Source: Streptomyces sp. SID13031
GTDB taxonomy: Bacteria > Actinomycetota > Actinomycetes > Propionibacteriales > Kribbellaceae
Direction: 5' to 3'
NCBI RefSeq assembly: GCF_010548305.1
Contig: NZ_JAAGLV010000002.1
Span: 558,001-622,000, forward strand
Length of the DNA stretch: 64,000 nucleotides
In this document: positions 35,009-43,886 of the stretch, in pieces
Layout of the letters: each line of letters opens with the position of its first letter
How positions within the stretch are numbered: the first letter of the stretch is position 1
The notes under the pieces: generated by a model
Told to the model about the DNA's origin: nothing
Seen by the model: only the letters and a program-made list of their open reading frames with translations
Databases searched by the model: none
Program-made: the position numbers and the translations under genes

Positions 35009-36552
35009 CGGGTTACCACCGTTCGGGATTGTTCGCGGAGGAACTGCTGGACGTAGTACAGGCCGCCACCGGCCTTGCCGGAGGTGCCGGAGCCCTTCCA
35101 GCCGCCGAAGGGCTGGACGCCGGGCCAGGCGCCGGTGGTCGCACCGGCTGCGCGGTTCACGTAGACGACGCCGGCCTCGATCCGGTCGAGGAACTCGTCG
35201 ACCTCGCCGTCATCGGCCGAGAAGAATCCGGCGGTGAGGCCGAGGTCGGTGTCGTTGGCGAGGGTCAGCGCCTCGTCGAGTGAGTCGACCGGCACAACGG
35301 CGACGAACGGGACGAAGAGCTCGTCCCGCAGCAGGCGATCGTCTTTGGACAGGCCGGTCACGACGGTGGGCTGGACGTAGTTGCCCTCGATGACGTTGCC
35401 CCCGGCCACTACCTTGCCGTGCTCGCGGGAGTGCGCGACCGCGGCCAGGAACCGCTGGACGGCGTTCGGGTCGATGACCGGGCCGACGAAGGTGTCGCGG
35501 GCCGTCGGGTCGCCGACGACCGCTGCCTTAGCCTTCTCCGCCAGCGCGGCGACGAACGGCTCGAACACCTCGCGCTGCACGTAGACGCGCGAACACGCCG
35601 AGCACTTCTGGCCGGAGAACCCGAACGCGGAGCGGGCGATCCCGGCCGCCGCGAGGTCGAGATCCGCCTGCGCCGACACGACGGCAGGGTTCTTACCGCC
35701 CATCTCGCAGACCACCGGCTTCGGGTACGACGTGGCGAAGCTGCGGTAAATCGACATACCCACCTGGTAGGACCCGGTGAAGGTCAGCCCGGCGACGCCC
35801 GGGTGGGCCACCAGCAGACCGCCGACGGCATCCCCACCGGGGATCAGGTTGAACACGCCGGCCGGCAGCCCGGCGTCACCGAGGCACTCGGCGAGCTTGG
35901 CAGCGGTGAACGACCCCTGCGGGCTGGGCTTGAGCACCACCGTGTTGCCGGCGACGAGCGCTCCACCGGCCGGCCCCGCGGCCAGCGCCATCGGGAAGTT
36001 GAACGGGCTGATCACACCCCACACTCCGTACGGACGCAGCACGCTCGTCGTCTGCTCGCGGTCGGAGAGCTGCTCCATCGGGCGGATGAAGCCGTCGTTG
36101 TCCTCGACCTGGCGGCAGTAGTACCGGATCAGGTCAGCGGACTCCTCGACGTCGCCGAGCGCCTCGAGGCGGTTCTTGCCGACCTCCAGGCTCATCAGCG
36201 CGGCCAGTTCGTTGGAACGCTCGCTGATCAGGTCCGCGGCGCGGCGTAGTACCGCGATCCTTTGTTTCCAAGGGGTTGCGGCCCAGCCGGGCGCGGCGGC
36301 TGTGGCGGCGGCGACGGCATCGTTCACGTCGTCGGCGACCGCACTCTTGACGGTGCAGAGCAGCAGCGACGGGTCGCCCGGACTCGTCACCTCGAAAGCT
36401 TCTCCGCCGGGCCGGGCGATGCCGTCGACGATCGGGGTAAGGGTGGTACCGAGCCAGCTACGGGCCTCGTCGAGACCCTTGTCGTAGGCGGCGTGCAGGT
36501 CTTCGTTGTCGGCGGTCAAGGTGGCGTAGGTGACGCGGAATTTCTCGGTCAT
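35005..36552 (-). CDS. Aldehyde dehydrogenase, L-glutamate-gamma-semialdehyde (P5C) dehydrogenase-like
   Basis: A 515-residue NAD(P)-dependent aldehyde dehydrogenase. The N-terminus FRVTYATLTADNEDLHAAYDKG and the segment ALGDVEESADLIRYYCRQVEDNDGF are typical of the RocA/P5C-dehydrogenase group. VISPFNFPMALAAGP contributes to the cofactor site, CEMGGKNP holds the general base Glu, and FSGQKCSACSRVYV holds the catalytic Cys. It would oxidise glutamate-5-semialdehyde, or a similar semialdehyde, to the acid. The ATG at 36552 has AAGGAG six bases upstream. A leader with a short peptide and a hairpin (36597-36690) precedes it. It heads an operon with two aminotransferases; the exact substrate remains open. 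Confidence 0.9.
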   Translation of the reverse strand: MTEKFRVTYATLTADNEDLHAAYDKGLDEARSWLGTTLTPIVDGIARPGGEAFEVTSPGDPSLLLCTVKSAVADDVNDAVAAATAAAPGWAATPWKQRIAVLRRAADLISERSNELAALMSLEVGKNRLEALGDVEESADLIRYYCRQVEDNDGFIRPMEQLSDREQTTSVLRPYGVWGVISPFNFPMALAAGPAGGALVAGNTVVLKPSPQGSFTAAKLAECLGDAGLPAGVFNLIPGGDAVGGLLVAHPGVAGLTFTGSYQVGMSIYRSFATSYPKPVVCEMGGKNPAVVSAQADLDLAAAGIARSAFGFSGQKCSACSRVYVQREVFEPFVAALAEKAKAAVVGDPTARDTFVGPVIDPNAVQRFLAAVAHSREHGKVVAGGNVIEGNYVQPTVVTGLSKDDRLLRDELFVPFVAVVPVDSLDEALTLANDTDLGLTAGFFSADDGEVDEFLDRIEAGVVYVNRAAGATTGAWPGVQPFGGWKGSGTSGKAGGGLYYVQQFLREQSRTVVTR

Positions 36553-36596
36553 GAATGCTCCTTCGCGGAGTGGCCGGGCGATCGGGGACGCGCAGA

Positions 36597-36627
36597 AGCC
36601 CACCGACCAGGAACTGGTCGATGGGCT
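36597..36627 (-). promoter_or_regulatory. Leader hairpin upstream of the aldehyde dehydrogenase operon
   Basis: AGCCCACCGACCAG (36597-36610) pairs with CTGGTCGATGGGCT (36614-36627), a 14-base stem with one G/T wobble and a three-base gap. It lies between a possible leader peptide (stop at 36640) and the dehydrogenase start. It could be an attenuator, but no T-run follows it. Confidence 0.5.
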
Positions 36628-36639
36628 GCGATGAGGGCC

Positions 36640-36690
36640 CTAGCCGGGGGGAAGCAGAGTGAGCGGCTTGAGGGAACCAGCGAGTCGCAT
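36640..36690 (-). CDS. Possible 16-residue leader peptide ending in Pro-Pro-Gly
   Basis: On the minus strand an ATG at 36690 is preceded by AGGAAGGGG (about eight bases away) and encodes MRLAGSLKPLTLLPPG, then TAG. Proline codons CCC CCC followed by Gly at the end are a strong ribosome-slowing motif. The frame lies in the roughly 190-base untranslated leader of an operon led by a P5C-dehydrogenase-like gene. The TATAAA at 36735-36740 upstream could be a -10 box. The coding claim rests on the ribosome-binding site and context only. Nothing else was recognised between 36691 and 36890. Confidence 0.4.
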   Translation of the reverse strand: MRLAGSLKPLTLLPPG

Positions 36691-36890
36691 TGGACGGTCC
36701 CCTTCCTGATAGCGCCTGCTCATCTGTCCGGGCCTTTATAGCACCTGACCCGCCGGCCTCGTCCACCTGATGAGTGACGAAGGTTTCTTTCGAGCGGCAG
36801 AAGATCATCGCGAACTCTTGTTGCCCGCAGCGGAGTGTGCGCAAATGTAACTGCACGTAACTAGCCGTAAGCCGTGGGGGCGAATGGGCA

Positions 36891-39800
36891 ATGGTCGCAG
36901 TGGTGGGGGAACAACCCGTCGGGGAACAGCCGGTAGAGGTCGCGGCTGCGGGGGAGGAGAAGGCGCCGAAGCCTGCTGATTTTCGGTGGGTGGGGGCGAT
37001 GCTGGCCGGGCTGGGGGCGGTCTGGCTGGCGATGAACGAGGTCAGCCTGTTGGGGGCGGGGTTCCTCGCCGAGGGCGGATCGTCGTGGTCGTTCAACGGG
37101 ATGAGCGGGCCCGCGGCCGCGTCGGAGTACGGCGGCTGGCACGGCAAGTTCACCAGTGAGCAACTGAACGACTGGTTGCCCTTGCTGGCGATCTATCTGC
37201 TGCTCGACCTCGTCTTCATCGCCATCTATGTACCGGCGTTGAGACGTTTCGTCGCCATCGGTCCGGTGCTGGTGCTGGCCGGGCTCGACGTGCTCGAGAA
37301 CCTGATGACGTACTGGCTCGGCACGCAGCGTTGCGCGGGAGGCAACTGCGTCTCGGACACCTGGGCAGTCGTCCTCATGGTGATCACCATGCTCAAGTGG
37401 CTCGCCTTCGCCGCGGTCCTCGTCCTGCTGGTCAGCGGTCATTGGCCGACGATCAAGGCCGCAGTACCGCGGATCCGCCGTGCCCTGTGGATTCAGCGCT
37501 TCAGCATGCTGGCCTTCCTGCCGCTGGCCCTGCTGACGGTCGTGCCCGGCACCGACGTCCTCGACCAGCTCCCGGACGTCCAGCGCAGCTGGCTCGACAC
37601 CGGCACCGGCGTCGGTCAGGCGCTCATCGCCGCTTTCCTGTACTACGCCGTGCTGCTGCCCGTGATCTTCTTGCTGGGCAGGCTTCGCGCCGACTGGGCC
37701 GTGCGGCGAGTGCGCGGCGAGAGCCACGGCTGGCCCTTCTACAACAAGGAAGGAAAGGACCGCCGGCAGAACCTGATGCTCTGGATCGTCGGCCCGATCC
37801 TGTTGCCCCTGGTAGCAGTCGGGATCGCGCTGTCCGGCCAGGGTGAGGTCTTCAAGCGACGGCTGCTCGTGTTCTGCCTGATCCCGTTGCTGGTGCTCGG
37901 CTTGTCCAAGCTCCTGCGTGACAAGGCGGAGGTAAGGCCGAAGGCGCTGCGCAAGGTCGGCAGCTGGTTCCCGCGTGACGTGATGATCGCCGGTGACATG
38001 CTCGCGGTGACGGCGGTCTCGCTGGGTGGTCTGGGCATGGTTCGCGCGTTCGCCGGGCTCGCGGCCGGCGACGCCGTCGGCCTGTTCGATTCGTCGTACG
38101 TCGTGCACCCGTCGGTGGCGCTCGTGATCGGCGTGGTGCTCGGGGTCGGTCCCTGGCTCGTTTCCTGGCCGGTCCTGAAGGCGATCCAGAAGTGGGGGCG
38201 TCCGGAGTCGACCGGAGTACTCGGCTGGTACGGGCGTCTCGCCACGCCTGGCGTGAACCCGGACGGTGAGACGGCGGTCGACGCCATCCCGCGGAGCAAG
38301 GTGCGGGCCGGGTTCGTGCTCGGTGCCAGCTTCGCGATTCTCCTGCTGGGCTCGTTCCCGCGACGGTTCGCCGACGTTCTCGGCGTACTGGCGGCGACGA
38401 TGCTCGCGCTGGCGACGCTCGTGGTCCTGGTCGGCGTCATCGTGGCCTATGCGCAGGAGCGGCAACCGCCGGAGATCTTCCAGACCAAGTGGCTGCGGCT
38501 GCGCGCCACCCCGATCCTCGGCATGCTGATCTTCGCGATGGTGGCGACGAGTCTGATCGGCGGCAAGACCGAAGTGCACCCGTTGACGGCGAACACCGCC
38601 GCTGCGGGCCTGCCTGAGCGGCCGACCATGCAGGCGGCTTTCGACGCGTGGGTAGCGCAGCCGACGAAGTGCACGGTCCCGCTGGATGGCGGGCTCAGCC
38701 TGCGGCCGATGCTGATGGTCGCGGCGGAGGGTGGCGGCATCCGGGCGACGTACTGGACCGCTTCCGCGCTTGAGAAGATCAGTATGACGGGCAACAAGTG
38801 CGCCAAGCACGCGGTGCTGTTCTCGGGTGGTGCCAGCGGGGGCGCGTTCGGTCTGACCGTGGCGCGCTTCACGGATGAGCCGTTGGCGGCGGTCAAGGCG
38901 ATGGCCGGGCATGAGGCGCTCGGGGCAGCCACGATCTCGTTGATGTCGAGCGATCTGCTCGCCAGCATGGCCGGGCTGCGTTTCGATGCAGCCGCGGAGT
39001 ACCGGACGCCCGCGCGCCAACCACTGGATCGGGCCGGGCTGATGGAGACGGCGTGGGAGCGCAAGGTGCCTAAGCTGCGCACGCAGTTCTTGCCGGCGGA
39101 CGGTAAGGCCGAGGAGGCGATGACCGGGCAGCTGATTCTGACCACGACCGCCGTCCGCAATGGCTGCCGCGCGCTGGTCAGCCAGGTCGACCTCAGCGAA
39201 GGAGCCCGTACCGCGGATGGCGCGCCGGTCTGCGGGGCCGGTGTCGCCGGGGCGCACGACTACGACCTCTTCGGCGCATTCGGGCCGAAGACGGGTCAAC
39301 AGCAAGCCGGCTGCGTCGGCAATCTGCAGGCGTTGACCGGGGGTCTGCTGGCCAGCCGGTTCCCCTATGTGACGCCTTCCGGAGTGATCGGCGGTTGTGG
39401 TGATCTGAAGGCGGCGCAGTTGGTGGACGGCGGTTACACCGACAACACGGGGATCGGGACGATCGTGGATCTCGCGCCTGCGTGGGGTACCGCCGTCCGC
39501 GAGCACAACGACGAGGTACTTGCCGCGGGCACCGGTGAGGTCGTCCTCCCGCTGGTCGTCTACATCGAGAACGGCACCGGTAAGGACTACAGCGTGGGCA
39601 ACGACGACCCGGTGGACGGGATCGGGAACACGTTCAAACCCGGCGCCGAGCTGTCCTCGGTGCCGGAGCTACTGGTGCCACCGGCAACCAAACTCGTCAC
39701 GGCCAAGGAGGACGGGACCAAGGATCGCGCCCTGCTCCGGGAAGCACGAACGGCAGCGGCCGCTCAGCTCTGCACAACCTCGGCCGCCTGCGCCACGCTC

Positions 39801-40004
39801 CGTACCAAGCTGCCGAACTCGGTCTACGTGATCAGCCAAAGCACCCAGCCGTCCCTGTCCGCCCCTCTCGGCTGGACTCTGTCAAAAGCCAGTCAGAACG
39901 ACCTCGACAACGACCTGGCATTACAGGCCGACAAGCAGTGCGCGCCGGATTGCCGTGGCTACGGAACCCTGCACGACCTGCTCGTCACCCTCGGCCTCAG
40001 TTGA
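36891..40004 (+). CDS. Multi-pass membrane protein with C-terminal patatin-like phospholipase domain
   Basis: A 1037-residue protein. Residues about 30-560 contain roughly ten or more hydrophobic helices (for example WVGAMLAGLGAVWLAM, LLAIYLLLDLVFIAIYVPAL, GFVLGASFAILLLGS). From about 600 a soluble domain has the patatin layout: glycine-rich oxyanion loop AAEGGGIRATYW, nucleophile elbow SGGASGGAFG (Ser649) and the Asp of the dyad in LVDGGYTDNTG (Asp846). The Ser-Asp dyad is complete, so lipid acyl hydrolase activity is plausible. The cysteine-rich hydrolase part (CTVPL, NKCAKH, NGCRAL, GGCGDL, LCTTSAAC) hints that it may face outside. It stands alone between two unrelated operons. Substrate and role are unknown. 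Confidence 0.85.
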   Translation: MVAVVGEQPVGEQPVEVAAAGEEKAPKPADFRWVGAMLAGLGAVWLAMNEVSLLGAGFLAEGGSSWSFNGMSGPAAASEYGGWHGKFTSEQLNDWLPLLAIYLLLDLVFIAIYVPALRRFVAIGPVLVLAGLDVLENLMTYWLGTQRCAGGNCVSDTWAVVLMVITMLKWLAFAAVLVLLVSGHWPTIKAAVPRIRRALWIQRFSMLAFLPLALLTVVPGTDVLDQLPDVQRSWLDTGTGVGQALIAAFLYYAVLLPVIFLLGRLRADWAVRRVRGESHGWPFYNKEGKDRRQNLMLWIVGPILLPLVAVGIALSGQGEVFKRRLLVFCLIPLLVLGLSKLLRDKAEVRPKALRKVGSWFPRDVMIAGDMLAVTAVSLGGLGMVRAFAGLAAGDAVGLFDSSYVVHPSVALVIGVVLGVGPWLVSWPVLKAIQKWGRPESTGVLGWYGRLATPGVNPDGETAVDAIPRSKVRAGFVLGASFAILLLGSFPRRFADVLGVLAATMLALATLVVLVGVIVAYAQERQPPEIFQTKWLRLRATPILGMLIFAMVATSLIGGKTEVHPLTANTAAAGLPERPTMQAAFDAWVAQPTKCTVPLDGGLSLRPMLMVAAEGGGIRATYWTASALEKISMTGNKCAKHAVLFSGGASGGAFGLTVARFTDEPLAAVKAMAGHEALGAATISLMSSDLLASMAGLRFDAAAEYRTPARQPLDRAGLMETAWERKVPKLRTQFLPADGKAEEAMTGQLILTTTAVRNGCRALVSQVDLSEGARTADGAPVCGAGVAGAHDYDLFGAFGPKTGQQQAGCVGNLQALTGGLLASRFPYVTPSGVIGGCGDLKAAQLVDGGYTDNTGIGTIVDLAPAWGTAVREHNDEVLAAGTGEVVLPLVVYIENGTGKDYSVGNDDPVDGIGNTFKPGAELSSVPELLVPPATKLVTAKEDGTKDRALLREARTAAAAQLCTTSAACATLRTKLPNSVYVISQSTQPSLSAPLGWTLSKASQNDLDNDLALQADKQCAPDCRGYGTLHDLLVTLGLS

Positions 40005-40075
40005 GACCACCCCTCCACGGCTTGTGTGGTGGGTGCGTGCGTGACTGTGGATCCGGGGTTGCTGCGGTAAGGGTG

Positions 40076-40473
40076 CTGTGGATTGCGTCGCCGGGCTGCG
40101 TGATGGTCCTGGTCGCGGCTATCCCGGAGCCGCTGGAAAGACTGGCCACGACGAATTGATCCCCACCATCGTGAGGCCAGCCACCATCCGGGGCCGTAGG
40201 CGCTTGCGGTTACCCGGCCGGCCGCCTGTTGGCCGCTGGGCGGGTGATCGTGCTGGACGAACGCTGTTTGTTGTACCGCTGGCGTGCTAGGTCACGCCAG
40301 CGGTACAACAACCCGACAGTCGAGCCCGGATCCCTTTGGGGGAAGGGGTTCGGTGGAAACAAACTTGCACCTGGCGACCAAAAGTTTCCCACTGAAGCCC
40401 GCCGGGCACGACTTCCGGCGGATTGCGCGTCAGTGGGCACGTGGGTTGCGCAGCCCGGCGACGCAATCCACAG
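40076..40473. repeat. 398-bp non-coding element with perfect 25-bp terminal inverted repeats
   Basis: The ends 40076-40100 (beginning CTGTGGATTGCGTCGCCGGG) and 40449-40473 are exact 25-base inverted repeats. The interior holds a perfect 19-base hairpin (40268-40311), CCCACTGA (40388-40395) pairing with TCAGTGGG (40430-40437), and nested within that CCGCCGG (40399-40405) pairing with CCGGCGG (40415-40421). No convincing reading frame is present. It fills most of the 570-base gap between the patatin gene and the sugar operon. It could be a non-autonomous mobile element or a structured RNA; no target-site duplication is obvious. Confidence 0.75.
40268..40311. terminator. Perfect 19-bp hairpin inside the 398-bp element
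   Basis: TTGTTGTACCGCTGGCGTG (40268-40286) and its exact complement (40293-40311) flank the loop CTAGGT. Such a stem would halt transcription from both sides or form the core of a structured RNA. Confidence 0.6.
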
Positions 40474-40572
40474 TCGCCCTGGCAACGGCACCCCGAATTC
40501 ACCCATCATCGCCACCTGAGAGTCATCCACAGGGTGAAAACGGGGCCGAATGAACGCGACGGTTGGGCGTGG

Positions 40573-42732
40573 CTAGTTGAACGTGTCGGCGAGTTCGGGC
40601 CAGCGGTCGGCCTTGCAGTAGACGGGGACGATCTCCAGCGGGACTTCGCGGGTGACCAGGCCGTGGGGGACTGGCTCGCCGGTCCAGACGTCGATCCAGT
40701 CGCCTGCTGGGAGGTACGTCGTCCAGGTGGTGGCGGCTGGTTCGAGGACCGGGTTGATCAGGAGGTCGTTGCCCAGCAGGTATTGGTGGGGGTGGTTCCA
40801 GATCTCCTCGTCGGCCGGGTAGTCGAAGAAGAGTGGGCGCATCAGCGGGCGGTCGGTGCTGATGGTGAGCGCGGCCTGTTCGGTCAGGTACGCGACCAGG
40901 CGCTCGCGAAGTTCGGCGTACCGGCGGAAGAGGGGGACGACGCGTTCGTCGCCGGTGGTCTCGCCGACGTACCACGGGGTGCGGTCGCGGAGCGGGAGCT
41001 GGTGGTGGTTGAACTCCGAGTGGTACTGCATGATCGGCATGAAGACCGATGCTGCGGCGGCACGCAGGTAGAGCTCGGCATCCGGCACCGGGCCGGAGAA
41101 GCCGGCCAGATCCCAGCCCCAGTAGACGATTCCGCACGACGCGGCGGTGAGCCCGGCCGTCACCGAGGCGCGGTATGCCTCCCAGGTTGAGTCTTCGTCA
41201 CCCGCCCAGAAGATCCCGTGCGCCTGGGAACCGGTGAAGCCGGCGCGCGAGAACGTCACCGGCGCCTTGCCCACCGACCGGAGCAGATCGCCGAAGGCAC
41301 GCGCGTAGTGCACTGGGAAGAGGTTGTTGCCTTCGTCCCCACGTTTGCCGTCGGCGTACTGGAGATCGTGTCCCCAGGCGTGCTCGCCGCCGTCGGTCTT
41401 GAAACCGTCCACGTCGAGGTCGTCGACGAGGTAGCGCCGCTTCTCAGTCCACCAGTCTCGGGTGCGCTGGGTGGACAGGTCGGGCATCAGCGCCTGCGGG
41501 AACCACCAGCCACGGTTGTGGTACGCCGTACCGTCCGCCTCCAGCACTGCGTGCCCGTCGCGGACCATCGCCTCGGCATCGGCCGCGACCTGCCCAGTAC
41601 TGAACTCTGTCTTCTGCAACGGGATCTGCCAAAGAATGACCTTGATCCCGCGCGCGTGCAGCTCGTCGATCATCGCCTTCGGATCCGGCCACACGCCGGC
41701 TCGATACTCAAAGTCCTTATTGCTATGGGCACCCCCATCGGCGGTCACCTCATACCGAGCGTCGCGCCAGATGGTGATGCCCTCTTCGTCGCTCCACGCC
41801 TCGATCACCACCGCGCCGACCGGGATCGAGAGGTCGCGATGCGCGTCCATCCGCGCCATCACCAGCTCCTGGGTGTTCCACTCGTTGCCTGAAGCCCACA
41901 ACCGGAACACCCAGTCCGGCAGCTCCTCAGCCCGGCCGACCTCGTCCAGGAACTGCTTCAGCACTTCGTCCGCCGACCCCTCATAGATGCCCAGATCAAC
42001 GACTGCCTCGTCGCCCAGGGCAACCTCCACGGTGAGCCGGTCACCCTCCGACGAGTACCACGTACGCCGCGAAGTACGGACGTGGAAACCCCACCCGTCG
42101 CCACCCACCACGTGCGCGAACGGCATCGGCAGATACGTCCGCCCATGCACCCCTTGCGACTTGTACTGCTCGAACACCACCGCATCGAGCTTCTTCCCCC
42201 GCTGATCCAGAGAGTCGTACCGCTCCCCGAATCCCACCAGCCGTTCCCCCTCGGCCAGCGGCAGCGTGAACCGCGCGCGGTGGACGCCGACCGCGGAGAC
42301 GAGCCACTCGACACTGCTGACGCGCTCACCACCACCCCGCACCTCACCGTGACCGGTGACCCAGGCGGCCGGCGCAACCTCGAACCACTCCGTGCTCTCC
42401 TCGGTATCACCGAAACCATGGAAGCGATACTTCACCGGCTCCGTCAGCGGCGGGGTGACCACCGACCAGCCACCATCGCCACCGAGCGCGGTCGCCTGCG
42501 CCTCGGCCAGGTGGCCCTCGCCTCCAGCCAACGCCGCGGCATCTGCCGCGTTGGTCTCAGCGGGAGCCAGCGTGAGTTCGGCAGACCCCCACTCGCAAAC
42601 CACTCGCTCGACATCGGGGGAGACCACCACACCCAGGTGGACCTGTTGCCCGGTCAGCGGTTGGACCGGGATGCGTTGGTCGGGGGAGGTGGCGTAGGGG
42701 TGTTCGATGCCGTACGGCCGGTGGGTGAGCAT
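40573..42732 (-). CDS. GH31 1,3-alpha-isomaltosidase (intracellular CNN hydrolase)
   Basis: A 719-residue GH31 enzyme without signal peptide. The retaining nucleophile is Asp447 in DVDGFKTDGGE, and the acid/base is Asp512 in IFWAGDEDST. A beta-sandwich domain (GFGERYDSLDQRGKKLD) precedes the barrel. From established work in Kribbella flavida (Kfla1895), a GH31 protein next to isomaltose glucohydrolase cleaves the alpha-1,3 bonds of cyclobis-(1->6)-alpha-nigerosyl to give isomaltose; position and neighbours here match. It is the last gene of the ROK-permease-permease-binding protein-GH15-GH31 operon and overlaps the GH15 stop by one base. The family is certain; the specificity is inferred from the cluster. 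Confidence 0.9.
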   Translation of the reverse strand: MLTHRPYGIEHPYATSPDQRIPVQPLTGQQVHLGVVVSPDVERVVCEWGSAELTLAPAETNAADAAALAGGEGHLAEAQATALGGDGGWSVVTPPLTEPVKYRFHGFGDTEESTEWFEVAPAAWVTGHGEVRGGGERVSSVEWLVSAVGVHRARFTLPLAEGERLVGFGERYDSLDQRGKKLDAVVFEQYKSQGVHGRTYLPMPFAHVVGGDGWGFHVRTSRRTWYSSEGDRLTVEVALGDEAVVDLGIYEGSADEVLKQFLDEVGRAEELPDWVFRLWASGNEWNTQELVMARMDAHRDLSIPVGAVVIEAWSDEEGITIWRDARYEVTADGGAHSNKDFEYRAGVWPDPKAMIDELHARGIKVILWQIPLQKTEFSTGQVAADAEAMVRDGHAVLEADGTAYHNRGWWFPQALMPDLSTQRTRDWWTEKRRYLVDDLDVDGFKTDGGEHAWGHDLQYADGKRGDEGNNLFPVHYARAFGDLLRSVGKAPVTFSRAGFTGSQAHGIFWAGDEDSTWEAYRASVTAGLTAASCGIVYWGWDLAGFSGPVPDAELYLRAAAASVFMPIMQYHSEFNHHQLPLRDRTPWYVGETTGDERVVPLFRRYAELRERLVAYLTEQAALTISTDRPLMRPLFFDYPADEEIWNHPHQYLLGNDLLINPVLEPAATTWTTYLPAGDWIDVWTGEPVPHGLVTREVPLEIVPVYCKADRWPELADTFN

Positions 42733-43886
42733 CAGGCGTCCTTCTCAGCGGTGGTGATGCCGAGCTCGTCGGCGAGGATCAGGTACATGCCGTGGGACCA
42801 CAGGAGCGGGCTGGCGACCGTTCCCCAGCGGGCGATCCACTCGTTGCGGGAACCAGGGTGGAGCAGGTGATGCGGGACCTGTTCGGGGAGATCGCCGTGG
42901 ACGTCGACCTGGTCGGCGATCCACTTCAGGTGCCGTAGCGCGCCGGCGGTGTCTCCCGCGGCCGCCTGGTTCCACCCGAGCAGCGCCGACAGCAGGATCC
43001 ACTGACCACCGCCGTAGAACACATCGGCCGTGAAGCGATGCACTCCGCCGTCGAAGTCCAGATCCTTGGCGACCGCCGCCCGGGTCATCGCGGCCAGCGA
43101 GTCATCCGGAGCGACCAGCCCGAACGGCACGATGCAGGCCGGCAACGACCCGTCGACCGCCGAGCTGCCGAGCCACTTCACCAGATGCCCGTCGACGATC
43201 CCCTCGGCGGTCACCAGCGAACGGATGTCGGCGGCAACCTTCAGCGCCGCCGCCGACCAAGGGGCCGATCGCAACGCCTCACAGGTGCCGACGGCAACCA
43301 GCCCGCCATGGATCGCGCCGAGCGTCGACACGTGCCGATGCTCGACGTGCTCCTCCCACCAGTCGTAACAAGGCCGGTCCCAGAACGCGACCAGGTAGTC
43401 GACCGCGATGTCGATCCCCTCCCGCCAGCGCGACAGGTCGAGCCCGTGGCGCGCGGCGTGGGTGACCACCGACCACAACCACATCCCGTAGCCGTCGGTC
43501 TGGAAGTCCCACCAGGGATCCGAGCCGTCCTCACCGTCGAAGGTGAACCGCGTCGGCAGCATCGCCTCGTTCGACGGCACCTCACCCCGGGCGAGCGCCG
43601 CGCGCAGGTTGTCCACCTGCGTGCGGCGACGACGCAGTACGCCGTCGACCCAGTCGTGGTACCGGCCGGCCGAGGCGACATCGCCGTAGCGGGAGATGCC
43701 TTCGGCGGTGAAGGAACCGTCGCGCAGCCACGCGTATCCCTTGTACGCCGAGAAGGTCGGCGAGGCGGGGTAGGCGCCGCCGGCATCCTGGTGCTCGGTG
43801 ATGACGGCGTGACTGTGCTCGGCGAGCGCCCGCAAGCGGGTCAGCTCTTGCAGATCCAGGGCGGAGGAGATCATCGATTCCTTCAC
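42732..43886 (-). CDS. GH15 isomaltose glucohydrolase
   Basis: A 384-residue six-hairpin glycosidase of family GH15, without signal peptide and much shorter than fungal glucoamylases. Counting from the GTG at 43886, Tyr48 (FSAYKG), Glu178 (YDWWEEH) and Glu335 (GDLPEQ) fall at exactly the positions I recall as second base, acid and base of Kribbella flavida isomaltose glucohydrolase (Kfla1896). This both identifies the enzyme and confirms the start. It inverts isomaltose to beta-glucose and glucose, the last step of CNN breakdown in the cytoplasm. The start overlaps the stop of the binding-protein gene (GTGA). Confidence 0.93.
   Translation of the reverse strand: MKESMISSALDLQELTRLRALAEHSHAVITEHQDAGGAYPASPTFSAYKGYAWLRDGSFTAEGISRYGDVASAGRYHDWVDGVLRRRRTQVDNLRAALARGEVPSNEAMLPTRFTFDGEDGSDPWWDFQTDGYGMWLWSVVTHAARHGLDLSRWREGIDIAVDYLVAFWDRPCYDWWEEHVEHRHVSTLGAIHGGLVAVGTCEALRSAPWSAAALKVAADIRSLVTAEGIVDGHLVKWLGSSAVDGSLPACIVPFGLVAPDDSLAAMTRAAVAKDLDFDGGVHRFTADVFYGGGQWILLSALLGWNQAAAGDTAGALRHLKWIADQVDVHGDLPEQVPHHLLHPGSRNEWIARWGTVASPLLWSHGMYLILADELGITTAEKDA

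Noticed and set aside
36861..39506. 881-codon open frame antisense to the patatin protein
   Set aside because: Arg/Gln/His/Pro-rich shadow of a real high-GC gene; the opposite strand has clear domains and catalytic motifs.
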